Source: Arthrobacter jinronghuae
Lineage (GTDB): Bacteria > Actinomycetota > Actinomycetes > Actinomycetales > Micrococcaceae
DNA: 64,000 bases
NCBI RefSeq assembly: GCF_025244825.1
Contig: NZ_CP104263.1
Coordinates: 3,224,001-3,288,000 of the forward strand
Direction of reading: 5' to 3'
Every line of letters starts with the position of its first letter. The first letter of the stretch is position 1. The notes under the pieces are model-generated. The model was not told the origin of the DNA, made no database searches, and saw nothing but the letters and a program-made list of their open reading frames with translations. Below are positions 17,429-27,200 of this stretch, one piece after another. The translations under genes were made by a program, and so were the position numbers.

Positions 17429-18442
17429 CTACTGCACCGTCATGGCATCGACGTCCGGTTCCTTTGCCACGAACTCGTACTTCAGCATGAGTGCGCCCAG
17501 GTCATCCAGCTCGTCGCTTCGAAGTTCGCCGTCGAACTCCTCCATCTTCAGGTTCTCGGCGACCGCCGCGTCCATCCCCATAAACGTCGGAAGGGTGGCG
17601 CGGACGTCGTCGACGTTGGCCTGCGCTTGGGTGAGCGTTTCGGTGACGGCCTCCTTGAACGCCGCCACGGTTTCCTCGTTTTCGTCCGCATACCGGCCGG
17701 AGGTAAACGTGACCATCGTAGGCATCCCGGCGACCGCTTCCTGGTTCGGATAGCCCACCAGGACGTAGTCGGGATTGGCCAGGGCGCGGCTCAGGAAAGG
17801 CTCGGGCAGCCAGACCGCGTCCGTATTGCCTCGCTCGAGCGCGGCTTCCATGTCCTGGAACGGCAGCTCGTTGAAGTTGAGCTGCTCCGGATCGGCGCCG
17901 GCCAGGGCGGCGCTTTCCATGATGGTCAGATCGCCCTGGGTATTGACCGCGTTGACGGTGGTGGTTTTGCCTTCCAGATCGGCGAAGGACGTGATCCCGG
18001 AGTCCGCACGCGCCACCACACCGTTGATGTCGTCGCCTTCGGCGAGGGAATTGGAGTACCCGGACACGATCTTCATATCCAGGCCCTTGTCCTTGGCCAC
18101 CATGACCGACAGCGGGTTACCCACGGCAAAATGGATGTCGCCGGTGGAGACCGCCGGCAGCATGGCTGCCCCGCCGGTGCCGCGCTGGAGCTCGATCTCC
18201 AGCCCGTGCTTCTCGAAAATGCCTTCATCGATGCCGTACTGCATGGCCGAGGACGGTGCGATGGACAACACCCCCACCACTACCTGCTGGAGTTCACCGC
18301 TGCCGGAACTTTCGCTGCCCGACGGCGACGACTCGGCGTCGGATCCGGCGGTCGAACCGCCGGAGCAGCCGGTCAGTGCCAGTGCCAGCAGAACTCCGCC
18401 TGCCGCAGCCGTGGACAGTTTCCTGGTGATCGTGTTCCTCAT
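17429..18442 (-). CDS. NitT/TauT-type ABC substrate-binding lipoprotein (orphan)
   Basis: A 337-residue lipoprotein with signal peptide and lipobox ALTGC (Cys26), then a Ser/Gly linker. The mature part is of the NMT1/SsuA class, with a typical segment FADLEGKTTTVNAVNTQGD. It is a clear relative of the binding protein at 41546 in this window (shared DLEGKT and similar layout). No permease or ATPase lies next to it; the only downstream gene is the acyl-CoA ligase. It may serve a transporter encoded elsewhere, for instance the ATPase beginning at 63703 or the importer at 42627. The adjacent ligase suggests an organic acid ligand. Confidence 0.85.
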   Translation of the reverse strand: MRNTITRKLSTAAAGGVLLALALTGCSGGSTAGSDAESSPSGSESSGSGELQQVVVGVLSIAPSSAMQYGIDEGIFEKHGLEIELQRGTGGAAMLPAVSTGDIHFAVGNPLSVMVAKDKGLDMKIVSGYSNSLAEGDDINGVVARADSGITSFADLEGKTTTVNAVNTQGDLTIMESAALAGADPEQLNFNELPFQDMEAALERGNTDAVWLPEPFLSRALANPDYVLVGYPNQEAVAGMPTMVTFTSGRYADENEETVAAFKEAVTETLTQAQANVDDVRATLPTFMGMDAAVAENLKMEEFDGELRSDELDDLGALMLKYEFVAKEPDVDAMTVQ

Positions 18443-18602
18443 GACCTACCTCTTCATTGTGGTGGTAAGAGTGGTGCCCTGGCCGTTACCCGGACGGGGA
18501 ATCCCGGAACCCGCGACGGCGGATGGCTCCATGTCACCCCGGATCGTTGAGAATGTCAACAGTATTGTTTCCCGCATACCGCCAGGGCCTCAGCAAGCGC
18601 AC

Positions 18603-18640
18603 AAAAAACGGCGCGGCGGTCCGCAATAGCAGACCGCCGC
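18603..18640 (-). terminator. Rho-independent terminator of the malQ gene
   Basis: Read on the minus strand, a 9-bp perfect stem GCGGCGGTC (18640-18632 with 18621-18613) and 10-nt loop are followed after 4 nt by six T (18608-18603). It lies about 55 nt beyond the malQ stop. Confidence 0.75.
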
Positions 18641-18694
18641 ACCGGCACTTGATCTTGACCGCCGCAACGCCCGAAGGCGAGGACGGGTGTAACC

Positions 18695-20881
18695 CTAGAT
18701 TCCCTTTTGCATCAGGGCGGCCAGGGAGCGGAACCTTTCGTTCTGCTCCAGGTCGTCCAGCAGCACCGCCTCGCCGTCGGGACCGCAGAGGGGAATCCGC
18801 CAGTTCGGATACTCATCGGCTGTCCCCGGCTGGTTCTGGGTCTTTTTCTCGCCCACCAGGTCGGCCAGGGCCACGCCGAGAAGCACCGACGGCGTCTGCA
18901 GGATGAACTCGTGCAGCGCCTCCACCGTCTGCTGCACTTCCTCGCCGTGCATCTGGCCGGCCATCTGGTCTGAGGCGGATTCGGGCAGCAGCCCGCGCTG
19001 CCGGAGCGCCTCCAGGACAGCTTCCTGTGCTTCGCTGTCCGCCTTCCGCTCTTCCTCCACCGGACGGTTGAGCAGGCCGAGGGACTCGCGCAGGTTCACA
19101 TGTTCACCGGCCAGGTAGCCGGCGGTCGGCGGGAGGTCGTGGGTGTTGACGCTGGTCAGGGCGCCCACCCGGTATTCCTCCGGATCGCGCGGGCCGTCCT
19201 CGGTCTGCTCGAACCACAGGATGGAGGTGCCCAGCACCCCCCGCTCCCCGAGGTATTCCTGGACCCACGGTTCAAAGACGCCCAGGTCCTCACCGATAAC
19301 GACGGCGCCGGCCCGCTGCGCTTCCAGCGCGAGGATGCCGATCATCGCCTCGTGGTCGTAGTAGACATACGCGCCCTCGCCCGGTGAAGCGGCGTCCTGC
19401 GGGATCCACCAGAGCCGGAACAGGCCCAGGATGTGGTCCACCCGGATGCCGCCGGCGTGCCGGAGGATGGTGCGGATCATGTCCCGGTAGGCGGCATAGC
19501 CGGACTCGGCCAGCCGTCCGGGGTGCCACGGCGGCTGGCTCCAGTCCTGGCCGCGCTGGTTGAACATGTCCGGCGGGGCGCCGACGGAGATGCCGGAGGT
19601 CAGCACGTCGCGGAGCATCCACGCATCGGCGCCGCTGGGGTGCACACCCACGGCGAGGTCGTGGATCACGCCGATCCCCATGCCCGCCTTCTTCGCGGCC
19701 AGCTGCACGCCCTCCAGCTGTTCGTCGCAGATCCACTGCAGCCACTTGAAGAAGTCGATGCGTTCCTGCAGCTTGGGCAGCTGACGGAGCACGTAATCGC
19801 TGTCCGGGCCCGTGGCCTCGGCCCATTCCGGTGCGTCGGGGGCCAGTTCCTCGGCCAGGGCGCACCAGCGGGCGAAGTTCTCCAGGCCCTGCCCGGCGTC
19901 GGCCTTGAAGGCGTCGAACTGTTTCTGCCGGCTCGGGCTGCGTTCCACTTGGTACACGTCCTGCAGCACGCGGAGCTTGGCCGCATAGCTGGCGTTGCGG
20001 TCCAGTTCCGCCGCGGAGGTGTTGGCCGGGTACAGGGATCGGGCTGCCTCTTCGGCGGCCTGCCGCTGGCCGTCGGTCAGGTAGGCGTATTCCGGCACTG
20101 CTTCCACCCGGATGTACAGCGGGTTGAAGAACCGCCGCGTGGTGGGCAGGTACGGGGAGGGTTCAATGGGCGGCACCGGCTCCGCTGCGTGCAGCGGATT
20201 GATCAGGACAAACCCGGCGTCGTAATCCGTGCCGGCGACGGCGGCGAGATCCGCCAGATCGGTCAGGTCGCCGATCCCCCAGGACCGGGAAGAACGGACC
20301 GAGTAGAGCTGGGCCTGCACGCCCCAGGCGCGATCGGTTTCCAGCTTATCCGCGGTGTCGAGCCGGTCCGGGGTGACCACCAGCACGGCACTGCCGGAGA
20401 TGTCGCCGCTTGCCACTTCCAACCGGTGCCAGCCCAGCTCCAACCCCTCGGGCAGGGGAACCAGGGTACGTGCCACGGCCGAGCCGTCGATGTCCCGTTC
20501 CTCCTCGGGCTGCTCCGGCCACGCGAGTTCCTGCTCTGAGCCGTCTTCCAGCCGCAGGGTCAGTATCGCAGTGCTGCCGGGCGGCAGGTGGACGGGCACG
20601 CTGCCGGGCTTGCCCTGGCGTACGACGGCGGTCGGCGGCAGCGGGCGCTTCCAGGCGGCCGCCTTTGACTCCGCGAGGGACCGTTCCAGGTCCTGTTCCG
20701 ATTCGACGGCCAGGCCCAGCGCGGAAAGGACGCTGCGCAGCGTGGCGTCGGATACCTGCTGCTCGGAACCGTCCCAGCCGGTGAACGTGGTGGCTACCTT
20801 GTGAAAGTCGGCAAGCTGGCGGAGGAGGCCGGCGGCGTCCGGAACAGGTTGGGCGGACGGGGCTTTTGGCTTTTCACTCAT
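18695..20881 (-). CDS. malQ: 4-alpha-glucanotransferase (GH77 amylomaltase)
   Basis: A 728-residue cytoplasmic enzyme that moves alpha-1,4-glucan segments between maltodextrins. GH77 hallmarks are visible: the nucleophile region IRVDHILGLFRLWWIP, the acid/base region VIGEDLGVFEPWVQEYL and the transition-state aspartate in VNTHDLPPTAGY. The length, with an extra N-terminal beta domain of about 150 residues, matches the actinobacterial and enterobacterial MalQ type. ATG 20881 lacks a ribosome site; TAGATT lies 6 nt upstream on the minus strand, so it may be leaderless. No other maltose genes are adjacent. Confidence 0.93.
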   Translation of the reverse strand: MSEKPKAPSAQPVPDAAGLLRQLADFHKVATTFTGWDGSEQQVSDATLRSVLSALGLAVESEQDLERSLAESKAAAWKRPLPPTAVVRQGKPGSVPVHLPPGSTAILTLRLEDGSEQELAWPEQPEEERDIDGSAVARTLVPLPEGLELGWHRLEVASGDISGSAVLVVTPDRLDTADKLETDRAWGVQAQLYSVRSSRSWGIGDLTDLADLAAVAGTDYDAGFVLINPLHAAEPVPPIEPSPYLPTTRRFFNPLYIRVEAVPEYAYLTDGQRQAAEEAARSLYPANTSAAELDRNASYAAKLRVLQDVYQVERSPSRQKQFDAFKADAGQGLENFARWCALAEELAPDAPEWAEATGPDSDYVLRQLPKLQERIDFFKWLQWICDEQLEGVQLAAKKAGMGIGVIHDLAVGVHPSGADAWMLRDVLTSGISVGAPPDMFNQRGQDWSQPPWHPGRLAESGYAAYRDMIRTILRHAGGIRVDHILGLFRLWWIPQDAASPGEGAYVYYDHEAMIGILALEAQRAGAVVIGEDLGVFEPWVQEYLGERGVLGTSILWFEQTEDGPRDPEEYRVGALTSVNTHDLPPTAGYLAGEHVNLRESLGLLNRPVEEERKADSEAQEAVLEALRQRGLLPESASDQMAGQMHGEEVQQTVEALHEFILQTPSVLLGVALADLVGEKKTQNQPGTADEYPNWRIPLCGPDGEAVLLDDLEQNERFRSLAALMQKGI

Positions 20882-20945
20882 GCAACCAATCTATGGCCCG
20901 CAGGCCGGTGCCGCACCCTCGGCATCGCTGGCAGCGAACGGACCG

Positions 20946-21272
20946 TTAGGGCCGTTCCTGCGTCAGGCGCCAGTTGTCCTGGAAGTCCGGATGGTCCTCG
21001 TGCACGGCCGCGAGGGCGGAGAGCGCCAGCCGGGTCCACTCCAGCTCCTCACGGAATTGGGGATCGTCGTCCGGGTCCACAATCATGCGCGAGAGGGCAT
21101 GGCGGCGGGCGCCCCCGATGATCTCGATGAGCATGAGCTTCGTTTCGCATTCCTTCAACAGCCGCTCCTCGTACCAGCGGTCGGAGAGCGAAACGTCGGA
21201 GGATGCGAGTAGTTTGCGGGCCTCGGAGATGTCTTCCTGGAAACGCGTGACCAGGAAATCGACGATATCCAT
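20946..21272 (-). CDS. DUF6221 family protein
   Basis: A 108-residue soluble, acidic, helical protein beginning MDIVDFLVTRFQEDISEAR, the pattern of the actinobacterial DUF6221 family, whose function is not established. The ATG at 21272 has no ribosome site but is preceded by TAGGAT with a 6-nt gap, like several other leaderless candidates in this window. It is a single-gene unit upstream of malQ in the same direction, 64 nt away. Confidence 0.7.
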   Translation of the reverse strand: MDIVDFLVTRFQEDISEARKLLASSDVSLSDRWYEERLLKECETKLMLIEIIGGARRHALSRMIVDPDDDPQFREELEWTRLALSALAAVHEDHPDFQDNWRLTQERP

Positions 21273-21385
21273 GGCCGAATCCTACCCGGCGCACTGCCCG
21301 CCGGTCAGGGGTCCATACGCGAACGGGAATATTTAAGGGCTATGCGCTGGTTAGTGTAAGTATCAACTAATTCAGGAGATGCCTT

Positions 21386-21619
21386 TTGCCGGTAGCCAGT
21401 GCCCACTCCCCCTCCACGAAAGCACGTGCAAAGCGCGTGCGCAGCATCCGTTCCCTCCGCCGCGGAGACATTGTTGAAGCGCGCAGCGGCGGCACAATCT
21501 ATTTCCACGGCGAGGTCCAGGACACGGCCCCCGGTCTGTCCACCGTCTGGATCCGCGATGAATCCACCGGCCAGCGGACTGCGGCCAGCATGGACGATTT
21601 CACCCTCTGGAAGCTGTAG
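21386..21619 (+). CDS. Small basic conserved-looking protein (TTG start)
   Basis: A 77-residue protein. The TTG at 21386 is chosen because AGGAG (21374-21378) stands 7 nt before it; the nearby ATG at 21379 is out of frame and too close. The N-terminal 30 residues are very basic (repeated Arg/Lys/Ser), and the rest, GDIVEARSGGTIYFHGEV and VWIRDESTGQRTAASMDDF, looks like a small beta-barrel, perhaps KOW- or SH3-like. I recognise no named family. Basic tail plus small barrel would fit nucleic-acid binding, which is inference only. Confidence 0.6.
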   Translation: MPVASAHSPSTKARAKRVRSIRSLRRGDIVEARSGGTIYFHGEVQDTAPGLSTVWIRDESTGQRTAASMDDFTLWKL

Positions 21620-21643
21620 CGGCGGTCATGCCGCGGAACCTGG

Positions 21644-22405
21644 TCAGTCGATCAGGGCACCGGCACTGATGTTCAGCGTTGCGGCGGTCATGCTGGCAGC
21701 CCGGTCCGAAGCAGCGAAGGCTGCTGCATAGCCCACATCCTCCAGCGTGGCGGCGCGGCCCAGCATGGTGGAGCGAATCATGGCGTCGGCGATCTCGCCG
21801 GCGCCTTCCATGTTTTCCGGCAGAGTCTCCGGGACACCGCCGCTGCGCAGGGTCACCACCCGGATCCCGTGGGTTCCCAGTTCGCTGGAAAGCTGGCGGC
21901 GCATGGACTCCATCGCTTCAAACGCCGTCTGCAGCCCGCCCAGGTACAGACCGGGCACCGGGTCACCCGAGCCGCCGAACGCCAGGATCACGCCGGAGTG
22001 CTGGCGCATCATATGCCGGGCGGCCGCCTGCGAGGTCAGGAAAAAGGTCTGAACGGCCGTGGAAACGGGACGCAGATAATCGGCGACGGACATTTCGGCC
22101 ATAGGGGTCCCCTGCACGTCCCCGTGCTGGATCACGTTCATTGAGATGTCCAGGCTCCCGGCGGCGGCCGCGACGTCGTCGGCATGTTCGTTAACCGCCC
22201 GCTCGTTGGTGGCATCCAGCAGCGCGATGTCCGCCGTACCCCCGGCATGCCGGATCCGCTCCGCCACGGCCTCGAGCGGCTCCGGCGTGCGTCCGGCAAG
22301 GAAAACCCGCGCGCCTTCCCGGGCGAAGGCCTGCGCCACGGCGCCGCCGATGCCTCCTCCGCCGCCGTAGACCACCGCGTTCTTCCCGATGAGCAGTTGC
22401 TCCAT
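21644..22405 (-). CDS. SDR-family protein with altered catalytic residues
   Basis: A 253-residue short-chain dehydrogenase/reductase fold. The nucleotide-binding glycine motif GGGGGIGGAVA is at 14-24. Aligned to ordinary SDRs by the following LSSELGTHGIRV segment, the catalytic YxxxK positions are Leu158 and Phe162, although a Tyr is present four residues earlier at 154. So it may be a non-classical SDR or a binding protein. GGAGGCG stands 6 nt before ATG 22405. The gene is divergent from the AMP-forming ligase at 22595. Confidence 0.8.
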   Translation of the reverse strand: MEQLLIGKNAVVYGGGGGIGGAVAQAFAREGARVFLAGRTPEPLEAVAERIRHAGGTADIALLDATNERAVNEHADDVAAAAGSLDISMNVIQHGDVQGTPMAEMSVADYLRPVSTAVQTFFLTSQAAARHMMRQHSGVILAFGGSGDPVPGLYLGGLQTAFEAMESMRRQLSSELGTHGIRVVTLRSGGVPETLPENMEGAGEIADAMIRSTMLGRAATLEDVGYAAAFAASDRAASMTAATLNISAGALID

Positions 22406-22594
22406 GGTCCCGCCTCCCGGTTGCCCTGCCGGTCACGGCCCGACCGTCCCGATCCGTCCCCGACGGCTTTCGGTCCCCATCATGGACCGCGCCCGGCGAG
22501 GAGGCAATGTCCTGTCCCCGCCCGAGCGGGCCTAGCATGGAGACTACGGCCGGGAGTGATCCACGGCACACTTGATGGAACGGAGCCGCATAAG

Positions 22595-24235
22595 ATGTTC
22601 AACGCCCTCACTGTCCAGGAACCGGTAGCGCCTGCCGCACTGCTGTGCGACCGGCATCCCGCAGACTCGGTTGCTTTTACCGTCATTGAGCAGGACCTCT
22701 CGGCCACGGACCTGACCTACGGGGAGCTGCGGGAGGGTTCGGAGCGGGCCGCGGCGGCCTTCGCCCGGCTGGGGGTACGCCCCGGGGACCGGGTGGCAAC
22801 CCTGATGGGCAAGAGCGGTGATCTGGTGACGGTGCTGCTGGGCCTGTGGCGTCTGGGCGCGGTCCACGTGCCGTTGTTCACGGCGTTTGCCACGCCGGCC
22901 ATTTCCGTACGCCTGTCCTCCAGCGGTGCCCGGCTGGTGGTCGCCGACGGAAACCAGCTGGCCAAAGTGGCGCCCCTGGTCCCGGAGCTGGGCCTCACGG
23001 TCCTGGCCGTCGGAACGGACGGTGCCGGCGCCGATACCCCGGACGCCGACGGTGCGGCGGACGCCCTGGACTGGACACAGCTGCTCTCCGCCGAGCAGCC
23101 CGGCATACCGGCGGCAGTCCTGGACCCGGAGGACCTGCTCGTGGAGATCTTCACGTCGGGCACCACCGGCGCACCGAAGGGCGTTCCCGTACCGGTGCGG
23201 GCCCTCGAAGCGTTCTCCGCCTACTTCCACTACGGACTGGACGTGCAGCAGGAGGACGTGTTCTGGAACGCCGCTGATCCGGGCTGGGCCTACGGCCTCT
23301 ACTACGGGATCCTGGCGCCGATGGCCGCGGGCCGCCGGAACCTGCTGCTGCGTGGCGGCTTCAGCGCGAAGCTGTGCTGGCAGGTGCTGGAGCGGTTCGG
23401 CGTCACGAACTTTGCGGCCGCGCCCACCATCTTCCGCTCGCTCCGGGCCGAGGCACCCGACGGCGTCGGCCCCCTGGCGCTGCAGCGCGCCTCCAGCGCT
23501 GGCGAGCCCCTCGACGCGGAAACCATCAACTGGGCCACCCGCTGCCTGGGCACCGCTGTGCGGGACCACTACGGGCAGACGGAAATGGGGATGTGCATTG
23601 TGAACGGCTGGGAAGCGTCCGTGTCCCGGGAGATCCGGCCCGGCTCGATGGGCCATGCCCTGCCCGGCTACCGCACCGAAGTGCTGTCGCTGGAAGAAGA
23701 TTCCCCGGCCGCAACGGCCGAGAAGGGACGGGTGGCCATTGATGTTCCGGCCAGCCCGCTGATGTGGTTTAGCGGTTACACGGACAATCCGGAGAAAACC
23801 GCCGAACGCTACAGCAGCGACGGCCGCTGGTACTACACCGGCGACACCGGTTCGCGGGATGCCGACGGTTACACCTATTTCTCCGCCCGGGATGACGATG
23901 TGATCATCATGGCCGGCTACCGGATCGGCCCGTTTGAGGTCGAATCCGTGCTGGCCACGCACCCGGAGGTGGCCGAGAGCGCCGTGATCGGCGTGCCGGA
24001 CGAGCTGCGCGGGGAACGGCTTGAAGCGTACGTGGTGCTCCGGTCCGGCTCCGGCTCCCCCGAGCTGGCGGCGGAACTGCAGCAGCTGGTGAAAACCCAG
24101 TACGCCGCCCACGCCTATCCGCGGGCCGTGCACTTTGTGGACGAGCTACCCAAAACGCCGAGCGGGAAGCTGCAGCGTTTCGTACTGCGTGCTTCCCGCT
24201 CGGCGTCGGATTCCGAACCTCCGGTGAACGCCTAG
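22595..24235 (+). CDS. AMP-forming acyl-CoA synthetase (acetyl-CoA-synthetase-like)
   Basis: A 546-residue ANL enzyme from ATG 22595, behind a CGGAG site. The phosphate loop is FTSGTTGAPKG, the mid motif is DHYGQTEMG and the hinge region is YYTGDTGSRDADGY with DDVIIMAGYRIGPFEVE, the version typical of acetyl-, propionyl- or medium-chain acyl-CoA synthetases; the catalytic Lys is in TPSGKLQRF. A longer frame from 22184 would run over the divergent SDR gene and is rejected. The end overlaps the convergent putA gene by 4 nt. Confidence 0.86.
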   Translation: MFNALTVQEPVAPAALLCDRHPADSVAFTVIEQDLSATDLTYGELREGSERAAAAFARLGVRPGDRVATLMGKSGDLVTVLLGLWRLGAVHVPLFTAFATPAISVRLSSSGARLVVADGNQLAKVAPLVPELGLTVLAVGTDGAGADTPDADGAADALDWTQLLSAEQPGIPAAVLDPEDLLVEIFTSGTTGAPKGVPVPVRALEAFSAYFHYGLDVQQEDVFWNAADPGWAYGLYYGILAPMAAGRRNLLLRGGFSAKLCWQVLERFGVTNFAAAPTIFRSLRAEAPDGVGPLALQRASSAGEPLDAETINWATRCLGTAVRDHYGQTEMGMCIVNGWEASVSREIRPGSMGHALPGYRTEVLSLEEDSPAATAEKGRVAIDVPASPLMWFSGYTDNPEKTAERYSSDGRWYYTGDTGSRDADGYTYFSARDDDVIIMAGYRIGPFEVESVLATHPEVAESAVIGVPDELRGERLEAYVVLRSGSGSPELAAELQQLVKTQYAAHAYPRAVHFVDELPKTPSGKLQRFVLRASRSASDSEPPVNA

Positions 24236-27200
24236 ATCAGGGCGTCTGAGAGGAAGTTCGGCGTTCCGAAGCGGTGCGCGGTGATGCTGACGGCCTGCTC
24301 ATGCAGGAACGGCAGCAGCTCCAGGCGGCCGGATTCGGTGACGGGCTGGGCGTAGACGGCAATGTCCGGAGTGCCGCCGGTGGCTTCGGCCAGCGCCTGC
24401 ACGGAGCCGCCGATCAGCCGGACCCGTCCGGACGTCAGCGAGGCAGCGGAAGCCAGCCACGCGGCATCGTCCTGAACCCGGAACTGAAGTCCGAGTTCGG
24501 TCAGCACAGCCCGCAGACCGGCCGGGAGGTCGACGGCGGTGGACACGCTGACTGCCGATCCGGCAGTCAGCGCTGCGGCCAGGACCCGGACCAGCAGGGC
24601 TGCGGGCTGGCCTTCGGCGAGGCGGACAGTCACCGGAACGGGTACGTACCGGAAGACGTTGCGCTCGGCGGACAGGGCGGACACGTCCTTGGCGGTGCCG
24701 AATTCGCCGTTCCAGGCCCGCGCGTCGCTGTTCGCGGCGCGGCGGAGGAAGGCGGCGTCGTCGGCGGTGAAGGCCGAGCCTGCGGATTCGGCGGCGGCGA
24801 TCAGGCGTGCAGCCGGCGCCGCGGCGGGCAGCTCGGCGGGTGCCTCGGAGGTCCCGTTCACTGCTTCCCAGTTGCCCAGGCCGATCAGGTAGTTCGGGCC
24901 GCCGGCCTTGGTGCCCGCACCCACGGCGGACTTCTTCCAGCCGCCGAAGGGCTGGCGGCGGACGATGGCGCCGGTGATGCCGCGGTTCACGTACAGGTTG
25001 CCTGCCTGGATGCGGTTCAGCCAGACGTCCATTTCCGCCGGCTCGAGGGAATGCAGCCCGGCGGTGAGGCCGTAGTCGATGTCATTCGCCATATCGATGG
25101 CCTCTTCGAGCGTCTCGGCGGTCATGACGCCGAGGATCGGGCCGAAGTACTCGGTGAGGTGGTACTCCGAGCCGCGGCGGACGCCGGTGCGGATGCCCGG
25201 GCTCCACAGCCGGCCGCTCTCGTCGAGCTGTTCGGGCTGCAGCAGCCAGGCCTCGCCTTCACCCAGCTCGGTGAGGCCTCGAAGCAGCTTGCCGGCGGCG
25301 GGCTCGATGACCGGGCCCATCTGCGTGGTGGGGTCTTCGGGGTAGCCGACCTTCAATGACTGGACGGCGTCCACGAGCTGGTTCCGGAAGCGCGGGGACT
25401 TGGCCACGGAACCGACCAGGATCACCAGGGAGGCCGCGGAGCATTTCTGCCCGGCGTGCCCGAAGGCGGACGCGGCGACGTCGCGGGCGGCGAGGTCGAA
25501 GTCCGCGCTCGGGGTGACGATCACGGTGTTCTTGCCCGACGTTTCCGCCAGCAGCGGCAGGTCGTGACGGAAGGAGCGGAACAGCTCGGCGGTTTCGTAG
25601 CCGCCGGTCAGGATCACGCGGTCCACGGCCGGGTTGGAAATCAGCTGGCGGCCGAGTTCCTTTTCACCCAGCTGGACGAACTGCAGGACGTCGCGCGGAA
25701 CGCCGGCCTCCCAGAGCGCTTCCACCATGACCGCACCGCAGCGGGCGGACTGGCGGGCGGGCTTGATGACGACGGCGGACCCGGCGGCCAGGGCGGCGAG
25801 GGTCGAGCCGGCGGGGATGGCTACCGGGAAGTTCCACGGCGGGGTGACCACGGTCAGGCGGGACGGGACGAAGCGGGCGCCCTCCACGTTGTCGAGTTCG
25901 CGGGCGAGCTCGGCGTAATAATGCGCGAAGTCGATGGCTTCCGAAACCTCGGGGTCCGACTGGTCCAGGGTCTTGCCGGTTTCGGCGGCCATGACCTCCA
26001 TCAGGTCGGCGCGGCGTGCCTCGAGGACTTCACCTGCGCGGTGCAGGACCTCGGCGCGTTCGGCACCGCTGAGTGCACCCCATGCCTTGCCCTTGGTGAC
26101 GGCGGTGTTGATGACGGCGTCGAGCTCCGCCTCGGTGCCGACGGCGGCGGCGGCCACGGCGGCCTTGCCCAGGTCGGATCCGGGGACGCGGGCGAGGATG
26201 CCCCGGCCCCAAGCCTGGTTGGCGGGCAGCGACGGGTCGCTGTCCGGGGTGTTGTCGAAGCTGTCCGTGGCGGCAGCCGCTGCGGGGAGACTGCGGTCCT
26301 GCACGCGGTGCGGGGCGGGAACAGCGGTGTCCAGATTCTCCAGCGAGGCCAGGAAGCGCAGCTTCTCGCGTTCGAACAATGCCTCGTTGTCGGCCAGTTC
26401 AAACACGGCGGACATGAAGTTCTCCGAGCTGGCGCCTTCCTCCAGCCGGCGGATCAGGTATGCGATGGCGACGTCGAATTCCGCCGGGTGCACTACCGGG
26501 GTGTAGAGCAGGAGGCTGCCGACGTCGCGGCGCACCACCTCGGCCTGGCCGGCGGCCATGCCGAGCAGCATTTCGAACTCGATGCCGTCCCGCACGCCGC
26601 GTTCCCCGGCCAGCAGCCAGGCGAACGCGACGTCGAACAGGTTGTGTCCGGCGACGCCGATCCGCACGTTCTTGATGCGGTCCGGGTGCAGGGCGTAGTT
26701 GATAACGCGCTTGTAGTTGGTGTCGCTGTCCGCCTTGGTGTGCCAGGTGGCCAGCGGCCAGCCGTGCAGGGAGGCTTCCACCTGTTCCATGGGCAGGTTG
26801 GCGCCCTTGACCACGCGGACCTTGATGGCGGCACCGCCGTCGGCACGGCGCTCGGCAGCGAATTCCTGCAGGCGCATCATGGCCGAGAGGGCATCCGGGA
26901 GGTAGGCCTGGAGCACGATGCCGGCTTCCAGGTCCTTGAACTCGGGCTGCGAGAGGATTCCGGTGAAGACCGCCATGGTCATCTCCAGGTCCTTGTACTC
27001 CTCCATGTCCAGGTTGATGAACTTCTTCACCGGGGACTGCGCGGCGCGGCGGAAGAGCGGGGTCAGGGATTCAATGACGTGCTGCACGGCCTCGTTGAAA
27101 GCCCACGGGGAGTGCGGGGCCACGGTGGAGGACACCTTGATGGAGACGTAGTCGACGTCGTCGCGGGCCAGGAGGGCATGGGTGCCTTCCAGCCGGCGGG

